Assembly: GCA_016866785.1 (NCBI GenBank)
Contig: VGLH01000024.1
Coordinates: 1-37,277, forward strand
Direction: 5' to 3'
Source of the DNA: Candidatus Poribacteria bacterium
GTDB lineage: Bacteria > Poribacteria > WGA-4E > GCA-2687025
DNA: 37,277 nucleotides
Shown here piece after piece: positions 16,623 through 24,419 of this stretch. Every line of letters begins with the position of its first letter. Within the stretch, counting starts at the first letter, position 1. The notes below the pieces were generated by a model that saw nothing but the letters and a program-made list of their open reading frames with translations, ran no database searches and had not been told where the DNA came from. The translations under genes were made by a program, and so were the position numbers.

Positions 16623-17676
16623 CCCATCGCAAAGGGACGCGAGGGACCGCGAGCTCGGCGACGCCCTCGAGGGCTACACGCTGCTGTTGGAGGGCAAGGA
16701 CCTTCCCAGACCGGAGCGGAAGTCGCTCCAGAAGCTCTCTGGCGACCCGGAATTCGAGGCAGTCAAGCGATTCCTGGAGGCGACACGCCAAGCTGCGTCG
16801 CTCACGGTAAGTCCATCGCCGTCTGCGCGCATCCGGATGGAAGAGACCGTTCTGGACCGGTTCCGCGACTCCCGCAGCCGCGCGCGCGCCTCCGTGAAGG
16901 CTCGCCAGACTGCCGCAGCCAGCCCGTTGCCGGCTGGCACGGACAGCGAATTGGCACAGCCTGCGTACCTGGAAGGCGAAACGCGCGCCCTTCGAGCGGG
17001 CGTCCCGGCGTCACACAGGACGGTTGGGTCCCCTGACAGCGCCGCCCGTGCATCGCGCTCCGACGCGGTGCGCGTGTACCTCGAAGTGAGCGAGGGCAGC
17101 GGGAGCGTTCGAGACATCGAAGTGACGCTCTACGACGCCGTGTTCGGCAGAGGCGACGTTCCTTTCCGTCTCGACGACGACCCGCAAGTTTCGCGACAGC
17201 ACGCCAGGATCATCCTCCTCGACGGCTACGTCGTTGTGCAGGACCTCGACAGCCGCAACGGCTCATATGTGAACGGGCTCCGCATCACGGAACCGACGCG
17301 GTTGGAACCAGGCGACGTGTTGGAGCTGGGTCGGTCGCGACTGACTCTCGATCGCGTCGAGCCCCTGAGCCCAGGATACGCGCGCGCCGTGTTCGCCTCC
17401 GACGACGGGAGCCGCTACACGCTTCACCTGAGCGAATGCCTGCTCGGAAGGTCGCGACGCGTCACGATCCCGCTGGAAGACGATTCGCGTCGCCTGTCAC
17501 GTCGCCATGCTCGCTTGGACCTCTCGGACGGGCGAGTGTTCTTGACGGACCTCGGTAGCACGAACGGAGTCGTTCTCGATCGATCCCAGATCGATGGCTC
17601 GGTCGTGCTCGAGTCGGACACGGCGATTCAACTGGGATCCGTGGCGTTGCGCGTCGTCGGTTTCGCGCGTGCATGA
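16600..17676 (+). CDS. Double FHA-domain protein, probable regulator of the ECF sigma factor
   Basis: A 358-residue protein with start ATG 16600 preceded by GGAGGG. Residues 1-155 are charged, helical then disordered, with no known domain. Two forkhead-associated domains follow. FHA1 (about 157-252) has the phosphothreonine-binding residues FGRGD, SRQHA (198-202) and NGSYVNG (220-226). FHA2 (about 262-355) has LGRS, SRRHA (300-304) and STNG (320-323). FHA domains read Ser/Thr-kinase phosphorylation; no kinase gene is in the window. The N-terminus could hold the sigma-binding part, since the gene is coupled to the ECF gene. That is inference. It overlaps the next gene by ATGA. Confidence 0.85.
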   Translation: MKTNGPFDPSQRDARDRELGDALEGYTLLLEGKDLPRPERKSLQKLSGDPEFEAVKRFLEATRQAASLTVSPSPSARIRMEETVLDRFRDSRSRARASVKARQTAAASPLPAGTDSELAQPAYLEGETRALRAGVPASHRTVGSPDSAARASRSDAVRVYLEVSEGSGSVRDIEVTLYDAVFGRGDVPFRLDDDPQVSRQHARIILLDGYVVVQDLDSRNGSYVNGLRITEPTRLEPGDVLELGRSRLTLDRVEPLSPGYARAVFASDDGSRYTLHLSECLLGRSRRVTIPLEDDSRRLSRRHARLDLSDGRVFLTDLGSTNGVVLDRSQIDGSVVLESDTAIQLGSVALRVVGFARA

Positions 17677-18719
17677 ACCATACGCGGAGGACGTACCGAG
17701 TGAGGAAACCGACCTCCGAGGGCGTCGCCGGATCCCATTTCAACGCGGCGGTTGCGGCATTCCGTAGAGGCGACTACGGATCCGCCGTGCGCCACTACCG
17801 CGAAGGTCTGGACCACGCCCCGCGCTCCGTGCCAGCGTACCTGGACCTCGCCAAGGCGCATGAGAACCTCGGCGAGTGGGATGCTGCCCTTCGCGCCGTC
17901 GATCAGGGCCTCGAACTCGCGCCGGGCAACCCGACGGGTCTGCGGCGTCGCGCCCGCATCGTGGAGCAGAAAGCGACGTTCGATGCCATCTCAGAACGAC
18001 TCAACGACCCATCCTGCGACGCCTTCCAGCACTGTTTCACCTTGACCGTCGGACCCGGAGTGCCGCCGCGCATCCATGACCTGGCTCTCCGAGCGTTGTC
18101 TCAGGCGTACTGGGAGTTCGGCAAGGCGCTCGAGGTGTTTCCATCCGAGCCGGTGGTGGTGCACCTGCTGCCATCGCGTGCCGGCATTCGTCACGGCTGG
18201 CCCCCCTGGGCAGCGGGTATCGCCCAAGACAACGGCACGATTCTCGTCTTCCTGCACTCGCCAGCGCCGGGGCCCGGGCTTCTCGCCGGTCTGCTCCGGC
18301 ATGAGTACGCCCACCTGCTGATCATGGCGTCGTCAGCCGGTCGATGCCCCCACTGGCTCCAAGAGGCGATCGCGGAATGCCTCGCGAAGCCTCGCATGGC
18401 TTGGGAGGAAGCGCGATTGTCACAGGCAGTCCAAGAACAGCGCACGATTCGACTCCGTGACCTCACCGACTCGTTCACACAGCTTCGGCATTCGGACGTC
18501 GGTCTTGCCTACCACCAGTGCGCGCGCATCGGGGAGTTCCTGGTAGACTCCTTCGGTATCGAGGCGATCCGCGCTGCCTTGCGGTCGCTCCACGACGGCG
18601 CGACCATCGACGACGCCCTGCGGACAGCGTTCGATGTCGATGTGGACGAACTCGACGCGCTCCTGTTCACGCCTACGGCATCCGAGCCGCCTGGTTCCGT
18701 CGCGGAAGCGTCCGCTTAG
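17673..18719 (+). CDS. TPR protein with peptidase-MA-type metalloprotease domain
   Basis: A 348-residue protein. TPR-like helices occupy about residues 20-98 (AAFRRGDYGSAVRHYREGL and the following unit). The C-terminal part resembles the peptidase MA (gluzincin) domain, with HEYAH at 210-214 (an HExxH zinc site) and the probable third ligand Glu231 in WLQEAIAE. No signal peptide is visible, so it appears cytoplasmic unless secreted otherwise. It starts at ATG 17673, overlapping the FHA gene stop as ATGA. That makes sigma, FHA protein and protease one coupled unit. A role in stress-triggered proteolysis or in releasing sigma is conceivable but unproven. Confidence 0.82.
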   Translation: MNHTRRTYRVRKPTSEGVAGSHFNAAVAAFRRGDYGSAVRHYREGLDHAPRSVPAYLDLAKAHENLGEWDAALRAVDQGLELAPGNPTGLRRRARIVEQKATFDAISERLNDPSCDAFQHCFTLTVGPGVPPRIHDLALRALSQAYWEFGKALEVFPSEPVVVHLLPSRAGIRHGWPPWAAGIAQDNGTILVFLHSPAPGPGLLAGLLRHEYAHLLIMASSAGRCPHWLQEAIAECLAKPRMAWEEARLSQAVQEQRTIRLRDLTDSFTQLRHSDVGLAYHQCARIGEFLVDSFGIEAIRAALRSLHDGATIDDALRTAFDVDVDELDALLFTPTASEPPGSVAEASA

Positions 18720-18732
18720 ACTGTCGGCGGCG

Positions 18733-18761
18733 TTGCCATCCCCTCGGTCTTCCACGACAAT
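18733..18761 (+). promoter_or_regulatory. Possible promoter before the small-protein/creatininase pair
   Basis: TTGCCA (18733-18738), a 17-base spacer and GACAAT (18756-18761) lie in the 91-base gap after the protease gene. The -10 matches only four of six consensus bases, so this is tentative. Confidence 0.25.
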
Positions 18762-18810
18762 ACGATTACGCGGATACACGCGGACGCTCTGACTCACGTT
18801 GGAGGACGCG

Positions 18811-19041
18811 GTGGCTTACCACTACGATCCTCGAACGGCTTTGGAGGAGCTCGACGATCTCGCGCTGCTGCCGAGCCCGGCGCGGATGCGCGACATGCTG
18901 GCTCGCACGAGTCTGCCGGAAGAACTCGTCGTTGAGATGGTCCGGTCGTTTGCCAAGTACCAGGCGACGTTCGCGGGAGCGATGGCGCTTGCGCGAGAGT
19001 TCCTGACGAAACTCGCAGAGGAAGGTTCCCCCAAGACGTGA
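18811..19041 (+). CDS. Small protein of unknown function
   Basis: A 76-residue acidic, helical protein. GTG 18811 is preferred over the upstream TTG because GGAGG lies five bases before it. There is no signal peptide, membrane segment, cysteine or known motif. Predicted helices cover most of the chain (SPARMRDMLARTSLPEELVV and FAGAMALAREFLTKLAEE). It ends 13 bases before the creatininase-family gene and is probably co-transcribed with it. I do not recognise the family. Confidence 0.6.
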   Translation: MAYHYDPRTALEELDDLALLPSPARMRDMLARTSLPEELVVEMVRSFAKYQATFAGAMALAREFLTKLAEEGSPKT

Positions 19042-19054
19042 GTTTCCACGATCT

Positions 19055-19915
19055 ATGACTACCAGTTCGCTGGACAAGCACCTCTACGACGATCTGACGT
19101 GGGAAGAGATTAACGAGGCGGTTCTCGCCCGGAAGGTCATCCTTCTGCCGATCGGCAGCACGGAGCAGCATGGCAGGCATCTGCCGCTCGACGTCGACAA
19201 CTTCCTCGCCCGCAGCGCCTGCCTCGAGGCGGCGAAGCTCGCGCCGCGCGAGATACTCGTGATGCCGACCATCCCGTACGGCTACAACGAGCACGCCCTG
19301 GACTTCCCTGGGACGATCCACGTCCACTATGACCACTTCATCGAGTACGCCCTCGATGTGGTCAAGAGCATTGCGTACGCGGGCTTCGACCGGATCGTCG
19401 TGGTCGACGGACACGGGTCGAACGAGCACCTGTGCGAGTTCATCGCTCGGCGCGCCACGCTGGAGACCGACGCCCTGGTCGCCTCCACCATGTGGACGAA
19501 TCTCACCGTGGAAGCCTTCGAGTCGGTTCGCGAGTCGGGACCCGGGGGAGCCGCCCACGCATGCGAGCTCGAAACATCGGCGTACCTGTACCTCGACCCG
19601 TCTCGCGTGCAGATGGACAAGGCTGAGGATCACTTTGGCGGAGCCGCCGGCAGTGAAAGCTCGCGGTTCCTGCACGTCGATCTGACACAGGGCTGGGGAC
19701 CCGTGAAGGTCGTTCGATGGACGAGCAGCGCGACGCCGACCGGCGTTTCCGGCGCGCCGACCCTGGCAACCGCCGAGAAGGGACGCGCGATCGTACAGGC
19801 TGCCGCCAAGAATCTTGTGGCGTTTGTCCGCGAGTTTCGCGCCATGGACAGGGGAGAGCGCCGCGATCACCGCGTGAAGGTGCCCGGCTTACCCACACTC
19901 CCAAGCCTCGACTAG
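19055..19915 (+). CDS. Creatininase family amidohydrolase
   Basis: A 286-residue metal-dependent hydrolase of the creatininase/formamide hydrolase family, which opens cyclic amides or deformylates small molecules. The metal ligands are visible in GSTEQHGRHLPLDVDN (Glu37, His39, Asp48), in DGHGSNEH (His120) and in the HACELETS signature (168-175, with Glu171 and Glu173). The length is normal. Many relatives are not true creatininases, acting for example in riboflavin/F420 or mycofactocin pathways; nothing nearby points to one of these. The gene follows the 76-residue protein gene closely. Confidence 0.93.
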   Translation: MTTSSLDKHLYDDLTWEEINEAVLARKVILLPIGSTEQHGRHLPLDVDNFLARSACLEAAKLAPREILVMPTIPYGYNEHALDFPGTIHVHYDHFIEYALDVVKSIAYAGFDRIVVVDGHGSNEHLCEFIARRATLETDALVASTMWTNLTVEAFESVRESGPGGAAHACELETSAYLYLDPSRVQMDKAEDHFGGAAGSESSRFLHVDLTQGWGPVKVVRWTSSATPTGVSGAPTLATAEKGRAIVQAAAKNLVAFVREFRAMDRGERRDHRVKVPGLPTLPSLD

Positions 19916-20015
19916 CCCTTCTCGACCGACCAGCGTCATGTCCTGCTGAGCCAGGCGATGCCAATACAGAACCCGCGTACCGCGACCCACGGCATCACGT
20001 CACCCGAGGAACTCG

Positions 20016-21188
20016 ATGCGTTCCAGCGATCAACTGAAGATGCTCATGGACGGCGTGGAAGCATGGAACCGATGGCGTCGCGCGAATCCACGTGTGGTTC
20101 CCAACCTCTCCGCCGCGGACTGTCACGGACTAGACTTGCGCGGAGTTCAACTCGCTGAGACAGACCTGACGCATACCGACCTATCCGAAGCCGATCTATC
20201 CGGCGCGAACCTTGTCCGGGCAACACTGGATCGCGCCAATGTGTCATGCGCCAACGCGACCACGGCGACGTTCGTCGGAGCGAGTCTCAACAACGCGTTA
20301 TGCTACCGCACGAAGCTGACGGGCGCCGACCTGTCGCGCGTCCTGGCGAGCGGAACCAGCTTCATCCTGGCGGACCTGGGCGGTGCGACGTTGACCGAAG
20401 CGAACCTGCACGATGCCGACCTCACGGAATCGAGCATGGAAGGCGCTGTCGGTGATAACGTCGTCCTGCGAGGCGCAAAGCTGATCGGTGCGAACCTGCG
20501 GGGTGCGAGGCTCAGGAACGGCGACCTGGTATTCGCCGTCGCTCCCTACGCGAACTTCGCGGAGTCGGACCTGTCCGCGTGCCGCCTGGAGCACGCGGTC
20601 CTTGACCACGCCGTGCTGGATGGCGCTCGGGTTCACGGCACGGTCGCGCTCGACGCCCACATGCGCCGGTTGTCGGCGAATCAGCTGATCGTCTCGCCTT
20701 CAGGCGAGCCCGACGTCGCCGTCGACTCGTTCGATGCGTCGCGATATCTGCAGTTGGTGCTCGACAGCCCGTTGATGGCGCACGTCTCCCATCCGATGCT
20801 GGGCAGGTGCGCTCTGGTCGCGGGCATCCGGTGCGACTGGGCCCGAACGGTGGGGAGGACGATCTGCCAGGCTCTTCGGCTGGAGGGATGGTCGCCCGTG
20901 TCGGTCACCATCGATCCGGCACAAGCTGAGCTGAGCGTCGCCCATGCGCAGGCGGTCGTCCGACTCGCGGGGATCGCCTTCATCGTCGATGCGGACGGCG
21001 AGCTTGCCCATCAGGTGCTGGAACCGGTACGGTGGGGCAGCATGCCGGTGATGTCCGTCGCACAACTTCGGACGGACGCCCGGCGACGGCGGCGCGGGAG
21101 CCTGACCATCGACGAGGACGTGTGCGTCGAGGCGGTGATCGAGATGCTACGCAGCAGAATCCGCCAGGAGCTCGCCTCGGGCATCTGA
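20016..21188 (+). CDS. Pentapeptide-repeat protein with a C-terminal Rossmann-like domain
   Basis: A 390-residue protein. The lead-in DQLKMLMDGVEAWNRWRRANP (6-26) is typical of this architecture. Residues about 30-215 are A(D/N)LXX pentapeptide repeats (for example ADLSGANL, GADLSRV), which fold as a right-handed beta-helix. A linker with DASRYLQLVLDSPLMAHV leads to residues 255-370, an alpha/beta unit with alternating strands (GRCALVAGIRCDWARTVG, GIAFIVDA). It resembles in layout the TIR/SEFIR-like C-terminus of other pentapeptide-repeat proteins but is strongly diverged. No catalytic Glu of a TIR NADase could be identified. The start ATG 20016 has GAGGA five bases upstream. Function is unknown; signalling or protection are guesses. 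Confidence 0.85.
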   Translation: MRSSDQLKMLMDGVEAWNRWRRANPRVVPNLSAADCHGLDLRGVQLAETDLTHTDLSEADLSGANLVRATLDRANVSCANATTATFVGASLNNALCYRTKLTGADLSRVLASGTSFILADLGGATLTEANLHDADLTESSMEGAVGDNVVLRGAKLIGANLRGARLRNGDLVFAVAPYANFAESDLSACRLEHAVLDHAVLDGARVHGTVALDAHMRRLSANQLIVSPSGEPDVAVDSFDASRYLQLVLDSPLMAHVSHPMLGRCALVAGIRCDWARTVGRTICQALRLEGWSPVSVTIDPAQAELSVAHAQAVVRLAGIAFIVDADGELAHQVLEPVRWGSMPVMSVAQLRTDARRRRRGSLTIDEDVCVEAVIEMLRSRIRQELASGI

Positions 21189-21217
21189 CACGCCGCCGCG
21201 CCGCCCCAACGTATCCG

Positions 21218-21751
21218 CTATCCGGGAACCGTGACCCGGACCGTGAGTCGCTGGCGACGATCCTCATCGCGTGAGAGACGGGCGTTGTCAACGCCAAACG
21301 CTTCCTGAACGGCACTCCGCAAGTCGTCGGCTATGGCGTCGAATGCTTCGGGCGTGTTCGGGAAGCCCACCCGGTCGTTCACGGCGAACTCGCCAAGATC
21401 ACGACGAAAACGCACTGCCGGTTTGTCGCGCTCGATCCGCGCGGCGAACTCCGAAAGCTGTCTGAGGAATGCCACAATCCGCTCTCGGTTCGACCCGGCG
21501 AACGGCTCCCTCAGACTGAACAACATGCCCGGCTGTCCACGACGGTTGTCCATCGCGACGTGGCAGCGCTTCCCGACCAGCAGGATGCCGGGCCCCGACG
21601 GCACGTGCAGGTAGTCGGCGATATCCAGCCACTCATCCGGCGACTCCTTGAGCCACTCGGTGAAGTAGGATGTCCACTCTGACCACTTCACCGCCGCCGG
21701 GTCGTCGACGAACAGTTTCATGTCCATTCGCTCGAGAGTCGCTGCAGCCAC
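21218..21751 (-). CDS. Conserved uncharacterised protein paired with the sulfite/nitrite reductase
   Basis: A 177-residue protein starting at GTG 21751 with AGGAG seven bases upstream. It is a small alpha/beta protein marked by MKLFVDDPAAV near the start, WLDIADYLHVPSGPGILLVG in the middle and NDRVGFPNTPEAFDAI near the end. I recall homologues in many phyla without assigned function. The pattern 'DVADYxHVxxGPGxxLIG' looks like a small-ligand or nucleotide-associated fold. Its start lies 24 bases after the reductase stop, so it is a probable operon partner. No cysteine cluster is present, so it is not an electron carrier of the ferredoxin type. Confidence 0.7.
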   Translation of the reverse strand: MAAATLERMDMKLFVDDPAAVKWSEWTSYFTEWLKESPDEWLDIADYLHVPSGPGILLVGKRCHVAMDNRRGQPGMLFSLREPFAGSNRERIVAFLRQLSEFAARIERDKPAVRFRRDLGEFAVNDRVGFPNTPEAFDAIADDLRSAVQEAFGVDNARLSRDEDRRQRLTVRVTVPG

Positions 21752-21775
21752 TCCGTATCTCCTGTTGAGCGTCCG

Positions 21776-24202
21776 TCAGGCGTCTTTGCGGATCAGCAGA
21801 CGGAAGTGCTTGCCGATCTTCTTCGTGTCGAGGATCGCCTGCCCGTCGTTCCGCAAGCTCGCAGGCACGTTGCGAATCGGTTCGCCGTCATCGATCGTGA
21901 TCTCGAGGAGCTGACCGATCTCCATCTCCTCAAGCCGCAGCTTCGTGCGGACGTAGTTGTACGGGCACTCGACGCCCTTCAGATCGAGGCTGTCGACGAT
22001 CTCCTGCACGCCCTCCGGCGCCGGGGCAGGTTCCTGCGTTCGCGGCGCTGGGCGTTCCTGCGCCTGCTCCTGAATCTGCATCCTGCCGTAGACACCATGT
22101 GCCTCTTCGACGAACAGGGTGGCTTCCTCGAGGGCGAACCGCGCCCGTTCCTCGTTCATGTCGGACGGACTGTGTGCCATCCACTTGCCGATGAACTCGG
22201 CGAACGGTCCATAGAAACGAGCGCTCTCGACGAACAGGTGTTGAAAGTCGCGCAACGTGTCTTCGGGCTTCCGCGGTTGGATCCCGTGGGTCGTCAGCAG
22301 CGCGTCAGCCGCCCGCACCATCGCCTGCAGCGCGAGCTGCGCCGTCTGACCGTAGGCTTCCTTCTCCAGGTGCAGCGACGACTCGTAGAGCCATCGGTCG
22401 GCATCGGTCAGCATGAACTGAACCAACTCGACGAGCTCCCCGGCGCACTCCCCCGTTCCCGTCTGCAGCGAGAACTCGCGCGCGTGTCCCCAATCGACGT
22501 AGAGGTCGGGTCGCTCCTCGAAGGACGGGAGCGCGTCGTACTCGTTGAGGATCGACTTGATCTGCTCTTTGCCGAGCCGTGCGACGAAGTCTGAGAACGC
22601 CTCGCCGTCGGTCTTCCGCGACCTGTATTCGTCCAGCAGTCGCTTGACGAACGAAGGCGCGTTCTTCGACGGTACTTTGCCCACGGCGAGTCCATACGAC
22701 TTCGCGTTGCCCGCCTGCTGACCTCCCAACACGACCTGAAAGTGCGGGGCGACGTGTCCTGCCTGACGTTTGGACGAACCGAAGAAGCCGATGTCGGCAA
22801 TATGGTGCTGTCCGCACGAGTTGGGACAGCCGCTGATCTTGATCGACAGGTGACTGAGATCGTCGAACGACGGGTCGCTGAGCTGGTCGCGGAGCTCCGA
22901 CGCCAGACCGCGAGAAGAAGCGATCCCCAGCTTGCAGGAATCGGTTCCCGGGCATGCCAGTACGTCCGACAGCCCCTCGGCGTTCGGAGACGGCAGCTCC
23001 AACGTCTGCAGATCGCGGTAGAGCTCGACCAGATCGCCTTCTGCGACCCATCGGAACAGGATGTTTTGCGGAACCGTGAGCCGCACCGTGTCCTTGACGT
23101 ACTTGCGCGAGACATCCGCCAGGTCGCGCAGTTGATCCGACGTGATGTCGCCCAGCGGCAGCGTAATCTGGACGGTCGCGTATCCGACGTCTTTCTGAGC
23201 CGAGACGTTCGATTGATACCATCGCGCGAATCCGTCCGGCGCGTCGGCGGCGTCTAGCTGCGACGCCGGACGCAAGGGCTCTTCGGTCATCTCCGCGACG
23301 GTGTTTTCATAACTGGACCATCGTTCGTCGTACTCCAGCTTGCCGCGCTCCTCGAGAACCAGACGGCGGAACTCCTCGATCCCGAGCTTCTCCACGAGGA
23401 ACTTGAGCCGAGCCTTCATCCGAAGCTTGCGCTCTCCTCGTTGCGTGAACACGCGACCGATCGCGATGGCGGTCGGTAGCAGTTCCTCTTCCGGAAGGAA
23501 GTCGTCAAGCACTTTGGCTTGGTGGGGCACCGCGCCGAGCCCTCCACCGACCAACAGCTTGAACCCGCGCTTGGTTACCCCGCCCTCCTGCCGCGTCACA
23601 GCGACAGCACCGATGTCATGCATGTTGGCGAGCCCGCAGGGCTTGTCGTGGCAGCCGGAGAACGCGATCTTGAACTTCCGTCCGAAGTTCTGGAGCTCAG
23701 GATGTCCCAGCAGGTAGTACGCGAGCGCGTGGGCATAGGGGGTCACATCGAACGCTTCGTCGCGACAGGTTCCGGCTTCGGGGCATGCGGTGACGTTCCG
23801 TACCACGTTGCCGCAGGCTTCCTTGGTCGTGATGCCCACGGCTGCGAGCCGGCGCATCATCATCGGCGTATCCGCCAGCTTGACGAAGTGGAGTTGGATG
23901 TCCTGACGCGTTGTCACGTGGCAGACGCCGTCAGCGATCTCTTCGGCGATGTCCGCCAGCGTCTCCATCTGCTCCGCCGTCAGAGCGCCATACGGAATCT
24001 TGATCCGCACCATCTGCACGCCGTCTTGGCGCTGACCGTAGACTCCATGGCGCAAGCGGAACTCGGTGAAGACGTTCTCAGGCACGGAGCCTTCCCGGAA
24101 ACGCTCCACTTCGATCCCGAAGACCTCGACGTGTCGGGCGAACTCAGGAGGGATACGCGCAAACTTCTCGGCGAGCTCTTGGTTGGCAATTGCCTCTGGC
24201 AT
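21776..24202 (-). CDS. Sulfite/nitrite reductase fused to a TusA-like sulfurtransferase domain
   Basis: An 808-residue protein starting at ATG 24202 (GAGG eight bases upstream); the longer frame overlaps the promoter. Residues 1-560 form the two-fold repeated ferredoxin-type sulfite/nitrite reductase core. The siroheme/[4Fe-4S] cysteines are Cys417 and Cys423 (CPGTDSC) with Cys459 and Cys463 (SGCPNSCGQ). The N-terminal half has a parallel set, Cys140/Cys146 and Cys184/Cys189. Residues 575-700 are an all-helical domain, followed by a Pro/Gln/Glu-rich linker. Residues 735-806 are TusA-like, with the active Cys746 in GVECPYN. It probably reduces sulfite to sulfide in assimilation and passes sulfur on the TusA arm. 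Nitrite as substrate is not excluded. Confidence 0.9.
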   Translation of the reverse strand: MPEAIANQELAEKFARIPPEFARHVEVFGIEVERFREGSVPENVFTEFRLRHGVYGQRQDGVQMVRIKIPYGALTAEQMETLADIAEEIADGVCHVTTRQDIQLHFVKLADTPMMMRRLAAVGITTKEACGNVVRNVTACPEAGTCRDEAFDVTPYAHALAYYLLGHPELQNFGRKFKIAFSGCHDKPCGLANMHDIGAVAVTRQEGGVTKRGFKLLVGGGLGAVPHQAKVLDDFLPEEELLPTAIAIGRVFTQRGERKLRMKARLKFLVEKLGIEEFRRLVLEERGKLEYDERWSSYENTVAEMTEEPLRPASQLDAADAPDGFARWYQSNVSAQKDVGYATVQITLPLGDITSDQLRDLADVSRKYVKDTVRLTVPQNILFRWVAEGDLVELYRDLQTLELPSPNAEGLSDVLACPGTDSCKLGIASSRGLASELRDQLSDPSFDDLSHLSIKISGCPNSCGQHHIADIGFFGSSKRQAGHVAPHFQVVLGGQQAGNAKSYGLAVGKVPSKNAPSFVKRLLDEYRSRKTDGEAFSDFVARLGKEQIKSILNEYDALPSFEERPDLYVDWGHAREFSLQTGTGECAGELVELVQFMLTDADRWLYESSLHLEKEAYGQTAQLALQAMVRAADALLTTHGIQPRKPEDTLRDFQHLFVESARFYGPFAEFIGKWMAHSPSDMNEERARFALEEATLFVEEAHGVYGRMQIQEQAQERPAPRTQEPAPAPEGVQEIVDSLDLKGVECPYNYVRTKLRLEEMEIGQLLEITIDDGEPIRNVPASLRNDGQAILDTKKIGKHFRLLIRKDA

Positions 24203-24248
24203 GGAGTTGACCTCTTCGTCGTCAGCGATAGTGCGGGAGGACCCATCA

Positions 24249-24265
24249 GGCGGGACCCACCCGCC
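24249..24265 (-). promoter_or_regulatory. Hairpin in the reductase leader
   Basis: GGCGGG-TGGGT-CCCGCC on the minus strand forms a perfect 6-bp GC stem about 50 bases before the reductase start. A weaker GGG/CCC pair follows it. It may be part of a regulatory leader; no known sulfur-responsive riboswitch was recognised by eye. Confidence 0.35.
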
Positions 24266-24283
24266 GCTCGTGACCGTTGACGT

Positions 24284-24313
24284 ATTGTAGGCTTCGCGGC
24301 GCGCGGCTGTCAA
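24284..24313 (-). promoter_or_regulatory. Putative sigma70 promoter of the reductase gene
   Basis: On the minus strand, a perfect TTGACA (24313-24308), an 18-base spacer and TACAAT (24289-24284, five of six consensus). It lies about 80 bases before the ATG at 24202, leaving a leader of about 75 bases that contains a hairpin. Confidence 0.6.
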
Positions 24314-24419
24314 TCGGGCTTCGGCGCAGCCGCCTGAGCGCACGTTGAGCCCTGCCGCCGGTCGTGGTACAGAACGAGCGTCGGACGCGTGGTTCCCAAG
24401 ACGAACGGTCAGGATTCCC

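Noticed and set aside
18794-19870. Minus-strand frame of 358 codons
   Set aside because: It is the antisense of the small unknown protein and the creatininase-family gene.
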